DNA of 64,000 nucleotides from Pseudomonas sp. PSKL.D1. GTDB taxonomy: Bacteria; Pseudomonadota; Gammaproteobacteria; Pseudomonadales; Pseudomonadaceae. Position numbers and translations under genes: made by a program. The first letter of the stretch is position 1. Each line of letters starts with the position of its first letter. Location: assembly GCF_028898945.1 (NCBI RefSeq), contig NZ_CP118607.1, positions 992,001 through 1,056,000 on the forward strand, read 5' to 3'. This document shows, piece by piece, positions 40,408 through 53,295 of the stretch. The notes beneath the pieces were generated by a model. That model ran no database searches. It was not told where the DNA came from and saw only the letters and a program-made list of their open reading frames with translations.

Positions 40408-41618
40408 TCTTCGGCATCCTCAAGCCCTACCCGTCGCCGCTGATCAGCGGCCGTGGCATCGACCTCGACTTCGCCTTCCTGGCGGGTTGCCTGGCGCTGC
40501 TCGGCCTGGGCCTGGTGATGATTACCTCGGCATCGTCGGAAGTGGCTGCGGTGCAGTCCGGCAACCCGCTGTATCACATGTTCCGCCACCTGGTGTACGT
40601 CGTCATTGGCCTGGTCGCCTGCGGCGCCACGATGATGGTGCCGATCGCCACCTGGCAGCGCATGGGCTTCATGATGCTGCTGGGCGCCTTTGGCCTGTTG
40701 GTGCTGGTGCTGGTGCCGGGTATCGGCCGTGAAGTGAACGGTTCGATGCGCTGGATCGGTTTCAGCTTCTTCAACGTGCAGCCTTCGGAAATCGCCAAGG
40801 TGTTCGTGGTCATCTACCTGGCCGGCTACCTGGTACGCCGGCAGACAGAAGTGCGCGAAACCTGGATGGGCTTCTTCAAACCGTTCATCGTGCTGCTGCC
40901 GATGGCGGTGCTGCTGCTGATGGAGCCGGACTTTGGCGCCACCGTCGTGATGATGGGCGCGGCCGCGGCGATGCTGTTCCTGGGGGGAGTGGGGTTATTC
41001 CGCTTCAGCCTCATGGTGGTGCTGGCGGTGGTCGCTGTGTTCGTGCTGGTACAGGCGCAGCCTTACCGGATGGCGCGCTTGATCACCTTTACCGACCCGT
41101 GGTCCGACCAGTTCGGCTCCGGCTACCAGCTGACCCAGGCGCTGATTGCGTTCGGCCGTGGCGAGTGGCTGGGCGTTGGCCTGGGCAACAGCGTGCAGAA
41201 GCAGTTCTACCTGCCCGAAGCGCACACCGACTTCGTGTTCTCGGTGCTGGCCGAAGAGCTGGGCGTGGTCGGTTCGCTGGTGACCATCGCGCTGTTCGTA
41301 TTCGTGACCGTACGCGCCCTGTACATCGGCCTGTGGGCCGAAAAAGCCAAACAGTTCTTTGCCGCCTACATGGCATTCGGCCTGGCCTTCCTGTGGATTG
41401 GCCAGTTCCTGATCAACATCGGTGTGAACGTCGGCCTGCTGCCGACCAAAGGCCTGACCCTGCCGTTCCTCAGTTACGGGGGCAGCTCGCTGGTGATCTG
41501 CTGTGCCTGTGTGGGGCTGTTACTGCGCATCGAATGGGAAAGCCGCACGCACCTGGGTAGCGAAGAACACGAGTTCAAAGAAAGTGACTTTGCCGAGGAG
41601 CCCAGTCATGGCCGCTGA
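40404..41618 (+). CDS. ftsW: Septal peptidoglycan polymerase FtsW
   Basis: 404 residues, SEDS family, about ten membrane helices. With FtsI it polymerises septal peptidoglycan. Conserved pieces: the NGSMRWIGF...QPSEIAK stretch near 113-133 and LPFLSYGGSSL near 353-363. The ATG at 40404 overlaps the murD stop (ATGA); the frame's upstream extension is inside murD. Confidence 0.95.
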   Translation: MIFGILKPYPSPLISGRGIDLDFAFLAGCLALLGLGLVMITSASSEVAAVQSGNPLYHMFRHLVYVVIGLVACGATMMVPIATWQRMGFMMLLGAFGLLVLVLVPGIGREVNGSMRWIGFSFFNVQPSEIAKVFVVIYLAGYLVRRQTEVRETWMGFFKPFIVLLPMAVLLLMEPDFGATVVMMGAAAAMLFLGGVGLFRFSLMVVLAVVAVFVLVQAQPYRMARLITFTDPWSDQFGSGYQLTQALIAFGRGEWLGVGLGNSVQKQFYLPEAHTDFVFSVLAEELGVVGSLVTIALFVFVTVRALYIGLWAEKAKQFFAAYMAFGLAFLWIGQFLINIGVNVGLLPTKGLTLPFLSYGGSSLVICCACVGLLLRIEWESRTHLGSEEHEFKESDFAEEPSHGR

Positions 41619-42679
41619 CGGCAAAAACGTATTGATCATGGCAGGCGGCACCGGGGGCCATGTGTTCCCGGCCCTGGCCTGCGCCCGCGAATTCCAGGCC
41701 CGGGGTTACACCGTGCACTGGCTGGGCACGCCCCGAGGCATCGAAAACGAGCTGGTGCCTCAGGCTGGCATTCCACTGCACCTGATTCAGGTAACCGGCC
41801 TGCGCGGCAAAGGCAAGCTGTCGCTGCTCAAGGCACCGTTCACCCTGGTGAAGGCCGTGCTGCAGGCGCGGCGCATCGTGCGCCAGCTCAAACCGGTGTG
41901 CGTGATCGGCTTCGGCGGTTATGTCACCGGCCCTGGCGGCCTGGCAGCGCGCCTGTGCGGCGTGCCGCTGGTAATCCACGAACAGAACGCCCGCGCCGGT
42001 ACCGCAAATCGCCTGCTGGTGCCGTTCTCGGCCCGTGTTTGCGAAGCGTTCCCTGGCACATTCGAGGCCAGCGACAAGCTGCGTACCACCGGCAACCCGG
42101 TGCGCCCGGAACTGTTCATGGATGCGCAGCGCGCGCCGCTGGCCGAGCGCCGTGCACGCCTGCTGGTCATGGGCGGCAGCCTGGGTGCGGAACCATTGAA
42201 CAAATTGTTGCCTAAGGCCCTGTCCGAGGTGCCCGCAAGCCTGCGGCCAGAGGTTTTCCACCAGGCTGGCAAGCACCACGCGCCGATCACCGCCGAGCGT
42301 TATCAGGAGGCGGGGGTCGAGGCTCAGGTAGAGCCGTTCATCAAGGACATGGCCCATGCCTATGGCTGGGCCGACATGGTGGTGTGCCGGGCTGGTGCCC
42401 TGACCGTCAGCGAACTCGCGGCGGCAGGCCTGCCTTCGATGCTGGTGCCTTTGCCCCACGCGATCGACGACCACCAGACCCACAACGCCCAATATCTGGC
42501 CCGGGAAGGCGCTGCCTTCCTCATGCCACAAGCGACAACTGGCGCAGCGCAGCTCGCTGAACGCCTGAACGAGGTGCTGATGCAACCCGAGAAACTCAAC
42601 ACCATGGCCGGCACTGCACGGCGCCTGGCCAAGCCTGCCGCAACCAGCACCGTGGTCGATATCTGCCTGGAGGTGGCCC

Positions 42680-42687
<8 letters not shown>
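41608..42687 (+). CDS. murG: Lipid II synthase MurG
   Basis: 359 residues, GT-B glycosyltransferase adding GlcNAc to lipid I on the inner membrane's cytoplasmic face. [10 protein letters not shown] near 12-21, the HEQNARAG loop near 126-133 and the UDP-GlcNAc site block [18 protein letters not shown] near 261-278. It overlaps ftsW by 11 bases and murC by eight. Confidence 0.96.
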
Positions 42688-45081
<2,394 letters not shown>

Positions 45082-45087
45082 CGAGCC

Positions 45088-45957
45088 ATGCAAGGCGCGA
45101 TGATACGTCAGCAGCAACCCGTTACCGGCCGTAGCAAGCCGGTGCCGCGTGGTGCCAGCCGACTGGTGGCCGACGAGCCCGTATCGGCGCGCCTGCCACG
45201 GCCGAGCTTCGGTGGCCTCAAGCGCCTGCTGTGGCCGGTGCTGCTGGTGGCCGCAGGTTTTGGTGCCTACGAGGGCGCCATCCGCCTGATGCCCTACGCC
45301 GACCGGCCGATCACCAAGACCGTGGTGCAGGGCGACCTGAGTTACATCAGCCAGCAGGCGGTGCAGCAGCGGATTGCGCCCTACGTGGCGGCCAGCTTCT
45401 TCAGTGTCGACCTCACGGCGATGCGGGCGGAGCTTGAACAGATGCCGTGGATCGCCCATGCCGAAGTGCGCCGGGTGTGGCCCGACGAGGTGGTGATCCG
45501 CCTGGAAGAACAGCTGCCGGTGGCGCGCTGGGGTGATGAAGCCTTGCTCAATAACCAGGGCCAGGCTTTTACCCCTCGCGAGCTGGCCAACTACGAGCAC
45601 CTGCCGCAACTGGCCGGCCCGCAGCGTGCTCAGCAACAAGTCATGCAGCAGTATCAGGTATTGAGCCAGATGCTGCGCCCTCTGGGCTTTTCCATCGCTC
45701 GCCTGGAGCTGCGCGAGCGGGGCAGCTGGTTCCTGACCACCGGTGCGAGCAGCGCCGGCCCAGGCATCGAGCTGCTGTTGGGGCGCGACCATCTGGTGGA
45801 GAAGATGCGCCGTTTCATTGCCATTTACGACAAGACACTCAAAGAGCAGATCACCAACATTGCCCGCATTGATCTGCGTTACTCCAACGGACTTGCCGTT
45901 GGCTGGCGGGAACTGAACGCACCGACGACGGCCCAACCCGCCGTTGCGAAGAATTAG
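45088..45957 (+). CDS. ftsQ: Cell division protein FtsQ
   Basis: 289 residues: a basic cytoplasmic part (to about 48), one membrane helix (about 50-68), a POTRA domain (about 75-140, [19 protein letters not shown] region) and the beta domain that binds FtsB. The start is six bases after ddlB. Three early starts are close (ATG 45088 and ATG 45100); the first was taken. Confidence 0.93.
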   Translation: MQGAMIRQQQPVTGRSKPVPRGASRLVADEPVSARLPRPSFGGLKRLLWPVLLVAAGFGAYEGAIRLMPYADRPITKTVVQGDLSYISQQAVQQRIAPYVAASFFSVDLTAMRAELEQMPWIAHAEVRRVWPDEVVIRLEEQLPVARWGDEALLNNQGQAFTPRELANYEHLPQLAGPQRAQQQVMQQYQVLSQMLRPLGFSIARLELRERGSWFLTTGASSAGPGIELLLGRDHLVEKMRRFIAIYDKTLKEQITNIARIDLRYSNGLAVGWRELNAPTTAQPAVAKN

Positions 45958-45971
45958 AGAGAGGCAGGACC

Positions 45972-47234
45972 ATGGCAAACGCGCATAGCGGCAAAATGAT
46001 CGTCGGGCTGGACATCGGCACCTCCAAGGTTGTGGCGCTGGTAGGTGAAGTGGGCGAAGACGGCACCCTGGAGATCGTGGGTATCGGTACTCACCCGTCC
46101 CGCGGCCTGAAAAAAGGCGTGGTGGTGAACATCGAATCGACCGTGCAGTCGATCCAGCGCGCTGTGGAAGAGGCGCAGCTGATGGCCGGCTGCCGCATCC
46201 ACTCGGCGTTCGTCGGCGTTGCCGGCAACCACATCCGCAGCCTGAACTCCCACGGTATCGTCGCCATCCGCGACCGCGAGGTCAGCGTGGCTGACCTTGA
46301 GCGTGTTCTCGATGCTGCCCAGGCCGTGGCCATTCCGGCTGACCAGCGCGTGCTGCATACCCTGCCGCAGGACTACGTGATCGACAACCAGGAAGGCGTG
46401 CGCGAGCCGCTGGGCATGTCGGGCGTACGCCTGGAAGCCAAGGTTCATGTGGTGACCTGTGCGGTCAATGCGGCGCAGAACATCGAGAAGTGCGTGCGTC
46501 GTTGCGGCCTGGAAATCGACGACATCATCCTTGAGCAACTGGCCTCGGCCTACTCGGTGCTCACTGACGACGAAAAAGAACTGGGCGTGTGCCTGGTGGA
46601 CATCGGTGGCGGCACCACCGACATCGCCATCTTCACCGAGGGCGCCATCCGCCACACCGCGGTTATCCCGATCGCCGGCGACCAGGTGACCAACGACATC
46701 GCCATGGCCCTGCGTACACCTACCCAGTACGCCGAGGAAATCAAGATCCGCTACGCCTGCGCCCTGGCCAAACTGGCCGGCGCCGGCGAGACCATCAAGG
46801 TGCCGAGCGTGGGTGACCGCCCACCGCGCGAGCTGTCGCGTCAGGCCCTGGCCGAAGTGGTCGAGCCACGTTACGACGAGCTCTTCACCTTGATCCAGGC
46901 CGAGCTGCGCCGTAGCGGCTACGAAGACCTGGTGCCGGCCGGCATCGTCCTCACCGGCGGCACCGCCAAGATGGAAGGCGCCGTGGAACTGGCCGAGGAA
47001 ATCTTCCACATGCCGGTACGCCTGGGCGTACCGCACAGCGTTCGGGGGCTGAGCGACGTGGTGCGCAACCCGATTTATTCCACCGGCGTGGGCCTGCTCA
47101 CCTACGGCCTGCTGAAGCAGTCCGAGGACATGGTCCTGACCGGTAATAGCAACAGCAGCAGCAACAGCTATGGCGATGAACCGAAGGCCCCAGTGCTTGA
47201 ACGCTTCAAGCGGTGGGTCCAGGGCAACTTCTAA
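45972..47234 (+). CDS. ftsA: Cell division protein FtsA
   Basis: 420 residues, actin-like ATPase that ties FtsZ to the membrane. GLDIGTSKV near 14-22 (phosphate 1), VDIGGGTTDIAIF near 213-225 (phosphate 2), TGGTAKMEG near 334-342 and the C-terminal amphipathic helix ERFKRWVQGNF. GAGAGAGG precedes the ATG. A serine/asparagine-rich linker (GNSNSSSNS) precedes the membrane helix. Confidence 0.96.
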   Translation: MANAHSGKMIVGLDIGTSKVVALVGEVGEDGTLEIVGIGTHPSRGLKKGVVVNIESTVQSIQRAVEEAQLMAGCRIHSAFVGVAGNHIRSLNSHGIVAIRDREVSVADLERVLDAAQAVAIPADQRVLHTLPQDYVIDNQEGVREPLGMSGVRLEAKVHVVTCAVNAAQNIEKCVRRCGLEIDDIILEQLASAYSVLTDDEKELGVCLVDIGGGTTDIAIFTEGAIRHTAVIPIAGDQVTNDIAMALRTPTQYAEEIKIRYACALAKLAGAGETIKVPSVGDRPPRELSRQALAEVVEPRYDELFTLIQAELRRSGYEDLVPAGIVLTGGTAKMEGAVELAEEIFHMPVRLGVPHSVRGLSDVVRNPIYSTGVGLLTYGLLKQSEDMVLTGNSNSSSNSYGDEPKAPVLERFKRWVQGNF

Positions 47235-47289
47235 GTTTCAAAGCAGTAGTGGTAGGCGCGACAACTAGAGAACTGTAAGGAGAGGGAAA

Positions 47290-48486
47290 ATGTTCGAGCT
47301 CGTAGACAACGTCCCGCAAAGCCCGGTCATCAAAGTGATCGGCGTCGGCGGTGGCGGCGGCAACGCCGTCAACCACATGGTGAAGAGCAGCATCGAAGGC
47401 GTCGAGTTCATCTGCGCCAACACCGATGCCCAGGCGCTGAAAAACATTGGCGCGCGCACCATCCTGCAACTGGGTACCGGTGTGACCAAGGGCCTGGGTG
47501 CCGGTGCCAATCCGGAAGTCGGCCGTCAGGCTGCGCTGGAAGACCGTGAGCGCATCGCCGAGGTGCTGCAGGGCACCAACATGGTGTTCATTACCACCGG
47601 CATGGGCGGCGGTACCGGTACCGGTGCGGCGCCGATCATCGCTGAAGTGGCCAAGGAAATGGGCATCCTCACCGTTGCGGTGGTGACCCGTCCGTTCCCG
47701 TTCGAAGGCCGCAAGCGCATGCAGATCGCCGATGAAGGCATCCGCATGCTGGCTGAAAGCGTCGACTCGCTGATCACCATCCCCAACGAGAAGCTGCTGA
47801 CCATCCTGGGCAAGGATGCCAGCCTGCTGTCCGCTTTCGCCAAGGCTGACGATGTACTGGCCGGTGCCGTTCGTGGTATCTCCGACATCATCAAGCGCCC
47901 GGGCATGATCAACGTCGACTTTGCCGACGTACGCACCGTGATGGGCGAGATGGGCATGGCGATGATGGGTACCGGCTGCGCCAGCGGCCCGAACCGTGCA
48001 CGCGAGGCCACCGAAGCGGCCATCCGCAACCCGCTGCTCGAAGACGTCAACCTGCAGGGCGCCCGCGGCATCCTGGTGAACATCACCGCAGGCCCGGACC
48101 TGTCGCTGGGTGAGTACTCCGACGTGGGTAGCATCATCGAAGCCTTCGCCTCCGACCACGCCATGGTCAAGGTCGGCACCGTGATCGACCCCGACATGCG
48201 TGATGAACTGCACGTGACCGTGGTCGCCACCGGCCTGGGCGCGCGCATCGAGAAGCCGGTAAAAGTGGTCGACAACACCCTGCAGACTGCCCAGCAGGCG
48301 TACGAAGCGTCCAACCCGGCGCCCGTTCGTCAGGAGCAGCCAGCGGTCAACTACCGTGACCTGGAGCGCCCGACCGTGATGCGTAACCAGGCTCACGCCG
48401 GTGCCGCCGCGGCCGCTAAACTCAACCCTCAGGATGACCTGGATTACCTGGACATCCCGGCCTTCCTGCGTCGTCAGGCCGATTGA
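47290..48486 (+). CDS. ftsZ: Cell division protein FtsZ
   Basis: 398 residues, tubulin-like GTPase of the division ring. GVGGGGGNAVNHM near 18-30, tubulin signature GGGTGTGAAP near 107-116, and the conserved C-terminal peptide LDIPAFLRRQAD (about 386-397) that binds FtsA and ZipA. AAGGAGAGGG lies before the ATG. The 55-base gap after ftsA is the longest inside the cluster after mraZ. Confidence 0.98.
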   Translation: MFELVDNVPQSPVIKVIGVGGGGGNAVNHMVKSSIEGVEFICANTDAQALKNIGARTILQLGTGVTKGLGAGANPEVGRQAALEDRERIAEVLQGTNMVFITTGMGGGTGTGAAPIIAEVAKEMGILTVAVVTRPFPFEGRKRMQIADEGIRMLAESVDSLITIPNEKLLTILGKDASLLSAFAKADDVLAGAVRGISDIIKRPGMINVDFADVRTVMGEMGMAMMGTGCASGPNRAREATEAAIRNPLLEDVNLQGARGILVNITAGPDLSLGEYSDVGSIIEAFASDHAMVKVGTVIDPDMRDELHVTVVATGLGARIEKPVKVVDNTLQTAQQAYEASNPAPVRQEQPAVNYRDLERPTVMRNQAHAGAAAAAKLNPQDDLDYLDIPAFLRRQAD

Positions 48487-48598
48487 TGGAATTTATCAGG
48501 GGTATAAGGGTGATTGGTGTTCAGCAAAGGCCGGGTCTGTTATCATCCCCAGCCTTTGTTGATACCTGTTCGCAATTTGCGCTGAAGCGGCCAATGCC

Positions 48599-49510
48599 AT
48601 GATTAGACAACGCACCCTGAAGAATACCATCCGTGCCACCGGCGTCGGCCTGCACTCCGGGGAGAAGGTCTACCTGACCCTCAAGCCTGCGCCTGTCGAC
48701 ACCGGCATCGTCTTCCGCCGCGCCGACCTCGACCCTGTGGTCGAAATCGCGGCGCGCGCGGCCAACGTGGGCGAGACCACCATGTCCACCACGTTGGTCA
48801 ACGGTGACGTCAAGGTCGATACGGTCGAGCATCTGCTCTCCGCCATGGCGGGCCTGGGCATCGATAACGCCTACGTCGAGCTCTCCGCCTCGGAAGTGCC
48901 GATCATGGATGGCAGCGCCGGTCCCTTCGTATTCCTGATTCAGTCTGCCGGCCTGGAAGAACAGGACGCAGCGAAGAAGTTCATCCGCATCCTGCGCGAA
49001 GTGACAGTGGAGGAGGGCGACAAGCGCGCTACCTTCCTGCCGTTCGACGGGTTCAAGGTGAGCTTCGAGATCGACTTCGATCACCCGGTCCTCAAGGGCC
49101 AGACCCAGAGCGCCGTTGTCGACTTCTCGAGCACCTCGTTCGTGAAGGAAGTCAGCCGCGCCCGCACCTTCGGCTTCATGCGTGACATCGAGTACCTGCG
49201 CAAGCACAACCTTGCGCTGGGCGGCAGTGTCGAGAACGCCATCGTGGTTGACGAGACCGGCGTGCTCAACGAAGACGGCCTTCGTTCCGAAGACGAATTC
49301 GTCAAGCACAAGATCCTCGACGCCATCGGCGACCTCTACCTGCTGGGCAACAGCCTGATCGGCGAGTTCAAGGGCTACAAGTCCGGGCACGCGCTGAACA
49401 ACCGCCTGTTGCGCAAGCTCATTGAAGAAACCGATGCCTGGGAAGTGGTTACGTTCGAAGATGCCAGCACGGCACCGATCTCTTACATGCGCCCTGTTGC
49501 GGCCGGTTGA
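48599..49510 (+). CDS. lpxC: UDP-3-O-acyl-GlcNAc deacetylase LpxC
   Basis: 303 residues. Zinc enzyme of the committed step of lipid A synthesis. Zinc histidines in [10 protein letters not shown] (near 78) and in the [11 protein letters not shown] stretch; [11 protein letters not shown] near 102-112; [14 protein letters not shown] near 237-250. It stands 112 bases after ftsZ, with a likely own promoter (TATCAT at 48541-48546), and closes the cluster as in other gammaproteobacteria. Confidence 0.97.
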   Translation: MIRQRTLKNTIRATGVGLHSGEKVYLTLKPAPVDTGIVFRRADLDPVVEIAARAANVGETTMSTTLVNGDVKVDTVEHLLSAMAGLGIDNAYVELSASEVPIMDGSAGPFVFLIQSAGLEEQDAAKKFIRILREVTVEEGDKRATFLPFDGFKVSFEIDFDHPVLKGQTQSAVVDFSSTSFVKEVSRARTFGFMRDIEYLRKHNLALGGSVENAIVVDETGVLNEDGLRSEDEFVKHKILDAIGDLYLLGNSLIGEFKGYKSGHALNNRLLRKLIEETDAWEVVTFEDASTAPISYMRPVAAG

Positions 49511-49536
49511 GTTCGAACACTCTCTCTAGTGTGATT

Positions 49537-49563
49537 AAGGCCACCTTCGGGTGGTCTTTTTTA
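49537..49563. terminator. Terminator of lpxC
   Basis: GGCCACC/GGTGG(T)C stem with a TTCG loop and six T. It runs into the stop of the convergent dciA gene. Confidence 0.88.
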
Positions 49564-50016
49564 TTTGGCGCTTTTGGCGTGGCTGGCGAGGCGTTCAAGC
49601 GCTTCGCGCAGTTTTGGGTCGCTGATGCCTTCTGCGGAGCCGCGAATGCTCTCGGCGGCGTTGGCTGACAACTCGGTATTGTTGGTTCCTCGCTTGGCAG
49701 GCACCAGCGGTGGCTGCACCTTGTACAGAATGCGCCTGAGGTTGCCGAATGCTTCCATGCCCTGTAGCGCGACCAGCAAGCGTTTTTGCTGGTAGCGCAG
49801 GCGGGTTGCCCAATGGCCGTCGGTTACCACCAGCAATAACGTGCCATCGCGCCATGACGCGACGTGGCAGTGCTCGCGCGCAGCCGGTTGCAACTGGCTT
49901 TCCAGAAGGCGCTGCAGGTGTTCCAGGCGCTCGGCCTGGTTGAGCAGCAGGCGCAGCGGGCGTACCTGGCGCAGCAGGGCAGAAGGGGGCTGGGCCGAGG
50001 AGGGTTTGAAGGCCAT
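49561..50016 (-). CDS. dciA: DciA-type DnaB helicase loader (DUF721)
   Basis: 151 residues. The N-terminal half (about 10-100, LRQVRPLRLLLNQAERLEHL, CHVASWRDGTLLLVV, ATRLRYQQKRLL, read in parts) is the KH-like DUF721 domain of DciA, which loads the replicative helicase in bacteria without DnaC. The C-terminal tail is low in complexity. The ATG at 50016 gives the family start MAFKPS. It stands between lpxC and secA, its usual place in Pseudomonas. Confidence 0.85.
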   Translation of the reverse strand: MAFKPSSAQPPSALLRQVRPLRLLLNQAERLEHLQRLLESQLQPAAREHCHVASWRDGTLLLVVTDGHWATRLRYQQKRLLVALQGMEAFGNLRRILYKVQPPLVPAKRGTNNTELSANAAESIRGSAEGISDPKLREALERLASHAKSAK

Positions 50017-50055
50017 GGGAGTATGCACGAGGTTACAAGATCGGCAGTTTAGCAT

Positions 50056-50155
50056 TTAGGCGCCTGTGCGGGCCTCATCGCGGATAAATCCGCTCCTACA
50101 CGGGAAACGTAGCCTGTAGGAGCGGATTCATCCGCGATGAGGCCGGCACAGGCAA
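50056..50155. repeat. Inverted REP pair
   Basis: CCTGTGCGGGCCTCATCGCGGATAAATCCGCTCCTAC faces the same sequence after a spacer (two blocks shown in one orientation only). It lies in the gap between the divergent dciA and secA. Confidence 0.85.
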
Positions 50156-50156
50156 T

Positions 50157-50288
50157 ACAAGATACGAGCCATTCTCGATACCTTTCATCTTCCTCCGGGT
50201 TGAACTCAGGGAAAATGCCCCAATCATAGAAAAGCCCCCGCCTGAGCGTTGTGCCAGCATCGTGGTAATCCACCACTTTCCTCACCAT
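50157..50288 (-). other. Possible small gene upstream of secA (antisense side), doubtful
   Basis: An open frame from ATG 50288 on the minus strand encodes a stretch rich in charged and aromatic residues (FYDWGIFPEFNPEEDERY) and then runs into the REP element. Codon use (AGG, GGG, CGG) is unlike the neighbours and no clear ribosome site is seen. It may be the decayed end of a gene or chance. Confidence 0.25.
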
Positions 50289-50304
50289 CGTTTCCGGGTA
50301 GAAT
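50277..50304 (+). promoter_or_regulatory. Possible secA promoter
   Basis: TAGAAT at 50299-50304 is a good -10; the -35 (around TTTCCT, 50277-50282) is weak. The secA ATG is 83 bases further. The gap 50017-50386 holds otherwise only the REP pair. Confidence 0.35.
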
Positions 50305-50386
50305 GCTCGTTCGCATGCGGCCTCAGGGCTGCACGGGCGACTCATGGGGCCGCCCTCCATCCCTACGTGTGGAAGATCCTGCCGAT

Positions 50387-53122
50387 ATGTTTGCGCCTTT
50401 GTTAAAAAAACTTTTTGGAAGCAAGAACGAGCGTGAAGTCAAACGCATGCTCAAGACGGTAAACATCGTCAATGCCTTCGAAGAGAAGATGGTGGCCCTC
50501 TCTGATGAGCAACTGCGGGGCAAGACCGCAGAGTTCAAGGAGCGCCTGGCCAAAGGCGAGACCCTGGACCAGCTGCTGCCCGAAGCCTTCGCCGTGGCCC
50601 GTGAGGCCGGCAAGCGTGTCATGGGCATGCGCCACTTCGACGTTCAGCTGATCGGCGGCATGACCCTGCACGAGGGCATGATCGCAGAAATGCGTACCGG
50701 TGAAGGCAAGACCTTGGTCGGTACCCTGGCCGTTTACCTCAACGCACTGTCCGGCAAGGGCGTGCACGTGGTTACCGTCAACGACTACCTGGCCCGCCGT
50801 GACGCCAACTGGATGCGCCCGCTGTACGAGTTCCTCGGCCTTTCCGTGGGTATCGTCTCGGCCTTCCAGCCGCCGGAAGAGAAGCGCGCCGCTTATGCGT
50901 CCGACATCACTTACGGCACCAACAACGAATTCGGTTTCGACTACCTGCGCGACAACATGGCGTTCAGCCAGGAAGAGAAGTTCCAGCGTGAACTGAACTT
51001 CGCCGTGATCGACGAAGTGGATTCCATCCTCATCGACGAAGCGCGTACTCCGCTGATCATCTCCGGGCAGGCCGAGGACAGCTCCAAGCTGTACATCGAG
51101 ATCAACCGCCTGATCCCGCGTCTGCAGCAGCACATCGAAGAGGTTGAAGGCCAGGTCACTCAGGAAGGCCACTTCACCATCGACGAGAAGAGCCGCCAGG
51201 TTGAGCTCAACGAGGCTGGCCACCAGTACATCGAAGAGATGCTGACCCAGTCCGGCCTGCTGGCCGAAGGCGAAAGCCTGTACTCGGCGCACAACCTCGG
51301 CCTGCTGACTCACGTCTACGCCGGCCTGCGTGCGCACAAGCTGTTCCACCGCAACGTCGAGTACATCGTACAAGACGGCCAGGTGCTGCTGATCGACGAA
51401 CATACCGGCCGTACCATGCCGGGCCGTCGCCTCTCCGAAGGCCTGCACCAGGCTATCGAAGCGAAAGAAAACCTGAACATTCAGGCCGAAAGCCAGACCC
51501 TGGCTTCGACCACCTTCCAGAACTACTTCCGTCTCTACACCAAACTGTCCGGCATGACCGGTACTGCCGACACCGAAGCGTTCGAGTTCCAGTCGATCTA
51601 CGCCCTCAACGTGATGGTCATTCCGCCGAACAAACCACTGGCGCGTAAAGACTTCAACGACCTGGTGTACCTGACCGCCGACGAGAAGTACGCCGCAATC
51701 ATCGCCGACATCAAGGAAAGCATGGTTGCCGGCCGCCCGGTGCTGGTCGGTACCGCGACGATCGAAACGTCCGAGCACATGTCCAATCTGCTCAAGAAGG
51801 AAGGCATCGATCACAAGGTACTGAACGCCAAGTACCACGAAAAAGAAGCCGAGATCATCGCGCAGGCCGGTGCGCCGGGTGCGCTGACCATCGCCACCAA
51901 CATGGCCGGCCGTGGTACCGACATCCTGCTGGGCGGTAACTGGGAAGCCGAAGTGGCTGCCCTGGAAAACCCGACCCCCGAGCAGATTGCCCAGATCAAA
52001 GCCGATTGGCAGAAGCGTCACCAGCAGGTGATCGAGTCGGGTGGCCTGCACGTGATCGCCTCCGAGCGCCACGAATCGCGCCGTATCGATAACCAGCTGC
52101 GTGGCCGTTCCGGCCGTCAGGGCGACCCAGGCTCCAGCCGCTTCTACCTGTCGCTGGAAGACAGCCTGATGCGCATCTTCGCCTCTGACCGCGTGAAGAA
52201 CTTCATGAAGGCGCTTGGCATGCAGTCCGGCGAGGCCATCGAGCACCGCATGGTCACCAACGCCATCGAAAAGGCCCAGCGCAAGGTCGAAGGCCGCAAC
52301 TTCGACATTCGTAAGCAGCTGCTCGAATACGATGACGTGGCCAACGAACAGCGCAAGGTGATCTACCACATGCGCAACAGCCTGCTGGCTGCCGAGAACA
52401 TTGGCGATACCATCGTCGAGTTCCGCAAGGAAGTGCTCGATGCCACCATCAGCCAGCACATCCCGCCGCAGTCGCTGCCCGAGCAGTGGGACGTGGCCGG
52501 CCTGGAAGCATCGCTGGCCAGCGATTTCGCCATGAAGTTGCCGATCCAGCAGTGGCTCGACGAGGACGATCACCTCTACGAAGAGACCCTGCGCGAGAAG
52601 CTGCTGAACGAAATCACCACGGCTTACACCGAGAAGGAAGACCAGGCCGGCATCGACGCCCTGCGTACCTTCGAGAAGCAGATTTTGCTGCGCGTGCTGG
52701 ACGACCTGTGGAAAGACCACCTGTCGACCATGGACCACCTGCGCCACGGTATTCACCTGCGTGGTTACGCGCAGAAGAACCCGAAGCAGGAGTACAAGCG
52801 CGAGTCGTTCACCCTGTTCCAGGAACTGCTGGAGTCGATCAAACGCGACACCATCCGCGTGCTGTCGCACGTTCAGGTTCGCCGCGAAGACCCGGCCGAA
52901 GAAGAAGCCCGCCTGCGCCGCGAAGCCGAAGAACTGGCGAGCCGCATGCAGTTCCAGCATGCCGCAGCGCCAGGCCTTGAGAGCGAACAACTGAGCGAAG
53001 AGGGTGCCGAAGTGGCAGTGGCCTCCGCGCCGGTGCGCAACGAGCAGAAGCTGGGCCGCAATGAGCCGTGCTGGTGTGGTTCGGGCAAGAAGTTCAAGCA
53101 TTGCCATGGGCAGATCGAGTGA
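50387..53122 (+). CDS. secA: Preprotein translocase ATPase SecA
   Basis: 911 residues, the motor that drives proteins through SecYEG. Walker A MRTGEGKT near 102-109, DEAD-like [16 protein letters not shown] near 206-221, [10 protein letters not shown] near 508-517, [12 protein letters not shown] near 571-582, and the C-terminal zinc and SecB site [17 protein letters not shown] 50387 gives [16 protein letters not shown], the family start; the upstream open frame is not used. I see no SecM-like gene before it. Confidence 0.97.
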   Translation: MFAPLLKKLFGSKNEREVKRMLKTVNIVNAFEEKMVALSDEQLRGKTAEFKERLAKGETLDQLLPEAFAVAREAGKRVMGMRHFDVQLIGGMTLHEGMIAEMRTGEGKTLVGTLAVYLNALSGKGVHVVTVNDYLARRDANWMRPLYEFLGLSVGIVSAFQPPEEKRAAYASDITYGTNNEFGFDYLRDNMAFSQEEKFQRELNFAVIDEVDSILIDEARTPLIISGQAEDSSKLYIEINRLIPRLQQHIEEVEGQVTQEGHFTIDEKSRQVELNEAGHQYIEEMLTQSGLLAEGESLYSAHNLGLLTHVYAGLRAHKLFHRNVEYIVQDGQVLLIDEHTGRTMPGRRLSEGLHQAIEAKENLNIQAESQTLASTTFQNYFRLYTKLSGMTGTADTEAFEFQSIYALNVMVIPPNKPLARKDFNDLVYLTADEKYAAIIADIKESMVAGRPVLVGTATIETSEHMSNLLKKEGIDHKVLNAKYHEKEAEIIAQAGAPGALTIATNMAGRGTDILLGGNWEAEVAALENPTPEQIAQIKADWQKRHQQVIESGGLHVIASERHESRRIDNQLRGRSGRQGDPGSSRFYLSLEDSLMRIFASDRVKNFMKALGMQSGEAIEHRMVTNAIEKAQRKVEGRNFDIRKQLLEYDDVANEQRKVIYHMRNSLLAAENIGDTIVEFRKEVLDATISQHIPPQSLPEQWDVAGLEASLASDFAMKLPIQQWLDEDDHLYEETLREKLLNEITTAYTEKEDQAGIDALRTFEKQILLRVLDDLWKDHLSTMDHLRHGIHLRGYAQKNPKQEYKRESFTLFQELLESIKRDTIRVLSHVQVRREDPAEEEARLRREAEELASRMQFQHAAAPGLESEQLSEEGAEVAVASAPVRNEQKLGRNEPCWCGSGKKFKHCHGQIE

Positions 53123-53139
53123 TCTGACCTGCATGGGGC

Positions 53140-53260
53140 CGCCTTGCGGCCCTATCGCGACACAAGGCCGCTCCCACAGGGACAGCGCACAGCCACAACG
53201 CTGCGCAGTCCCTTGTGGGAGCGGCCTTGTGTCGCCAAAGGGGCGCGAAGCGGCCCCGCT
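53140..53260. repeat. REP cluster between secA and argJ
   Basis: A GGGGCCGCCTTGCGGCCC hairpin after secA, then the facing copies CGACACAAGGCCGCTCCCACAGGG and CCCTTGTGGGAGCGGCCTTGTGTCG (sequence given in parts), and a last GGGGC...GCCCC hairpin. Confidence 0.82.
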
Positions 53261-53295
53261 TTATGAATTCAACCGATTTTTCTAGGAGCGCTCTA

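Noticed and set aside
50402..53134. 910-codon open frame on the minus strand opposite secA
   Set aside because: It mirrors secA exactly in extent, has no family features, and such antisense frames are expected in GC-rich DNA. The same holds for the long frames opposite ftsI (33191-35335) and mraY-murD (37969-40281).
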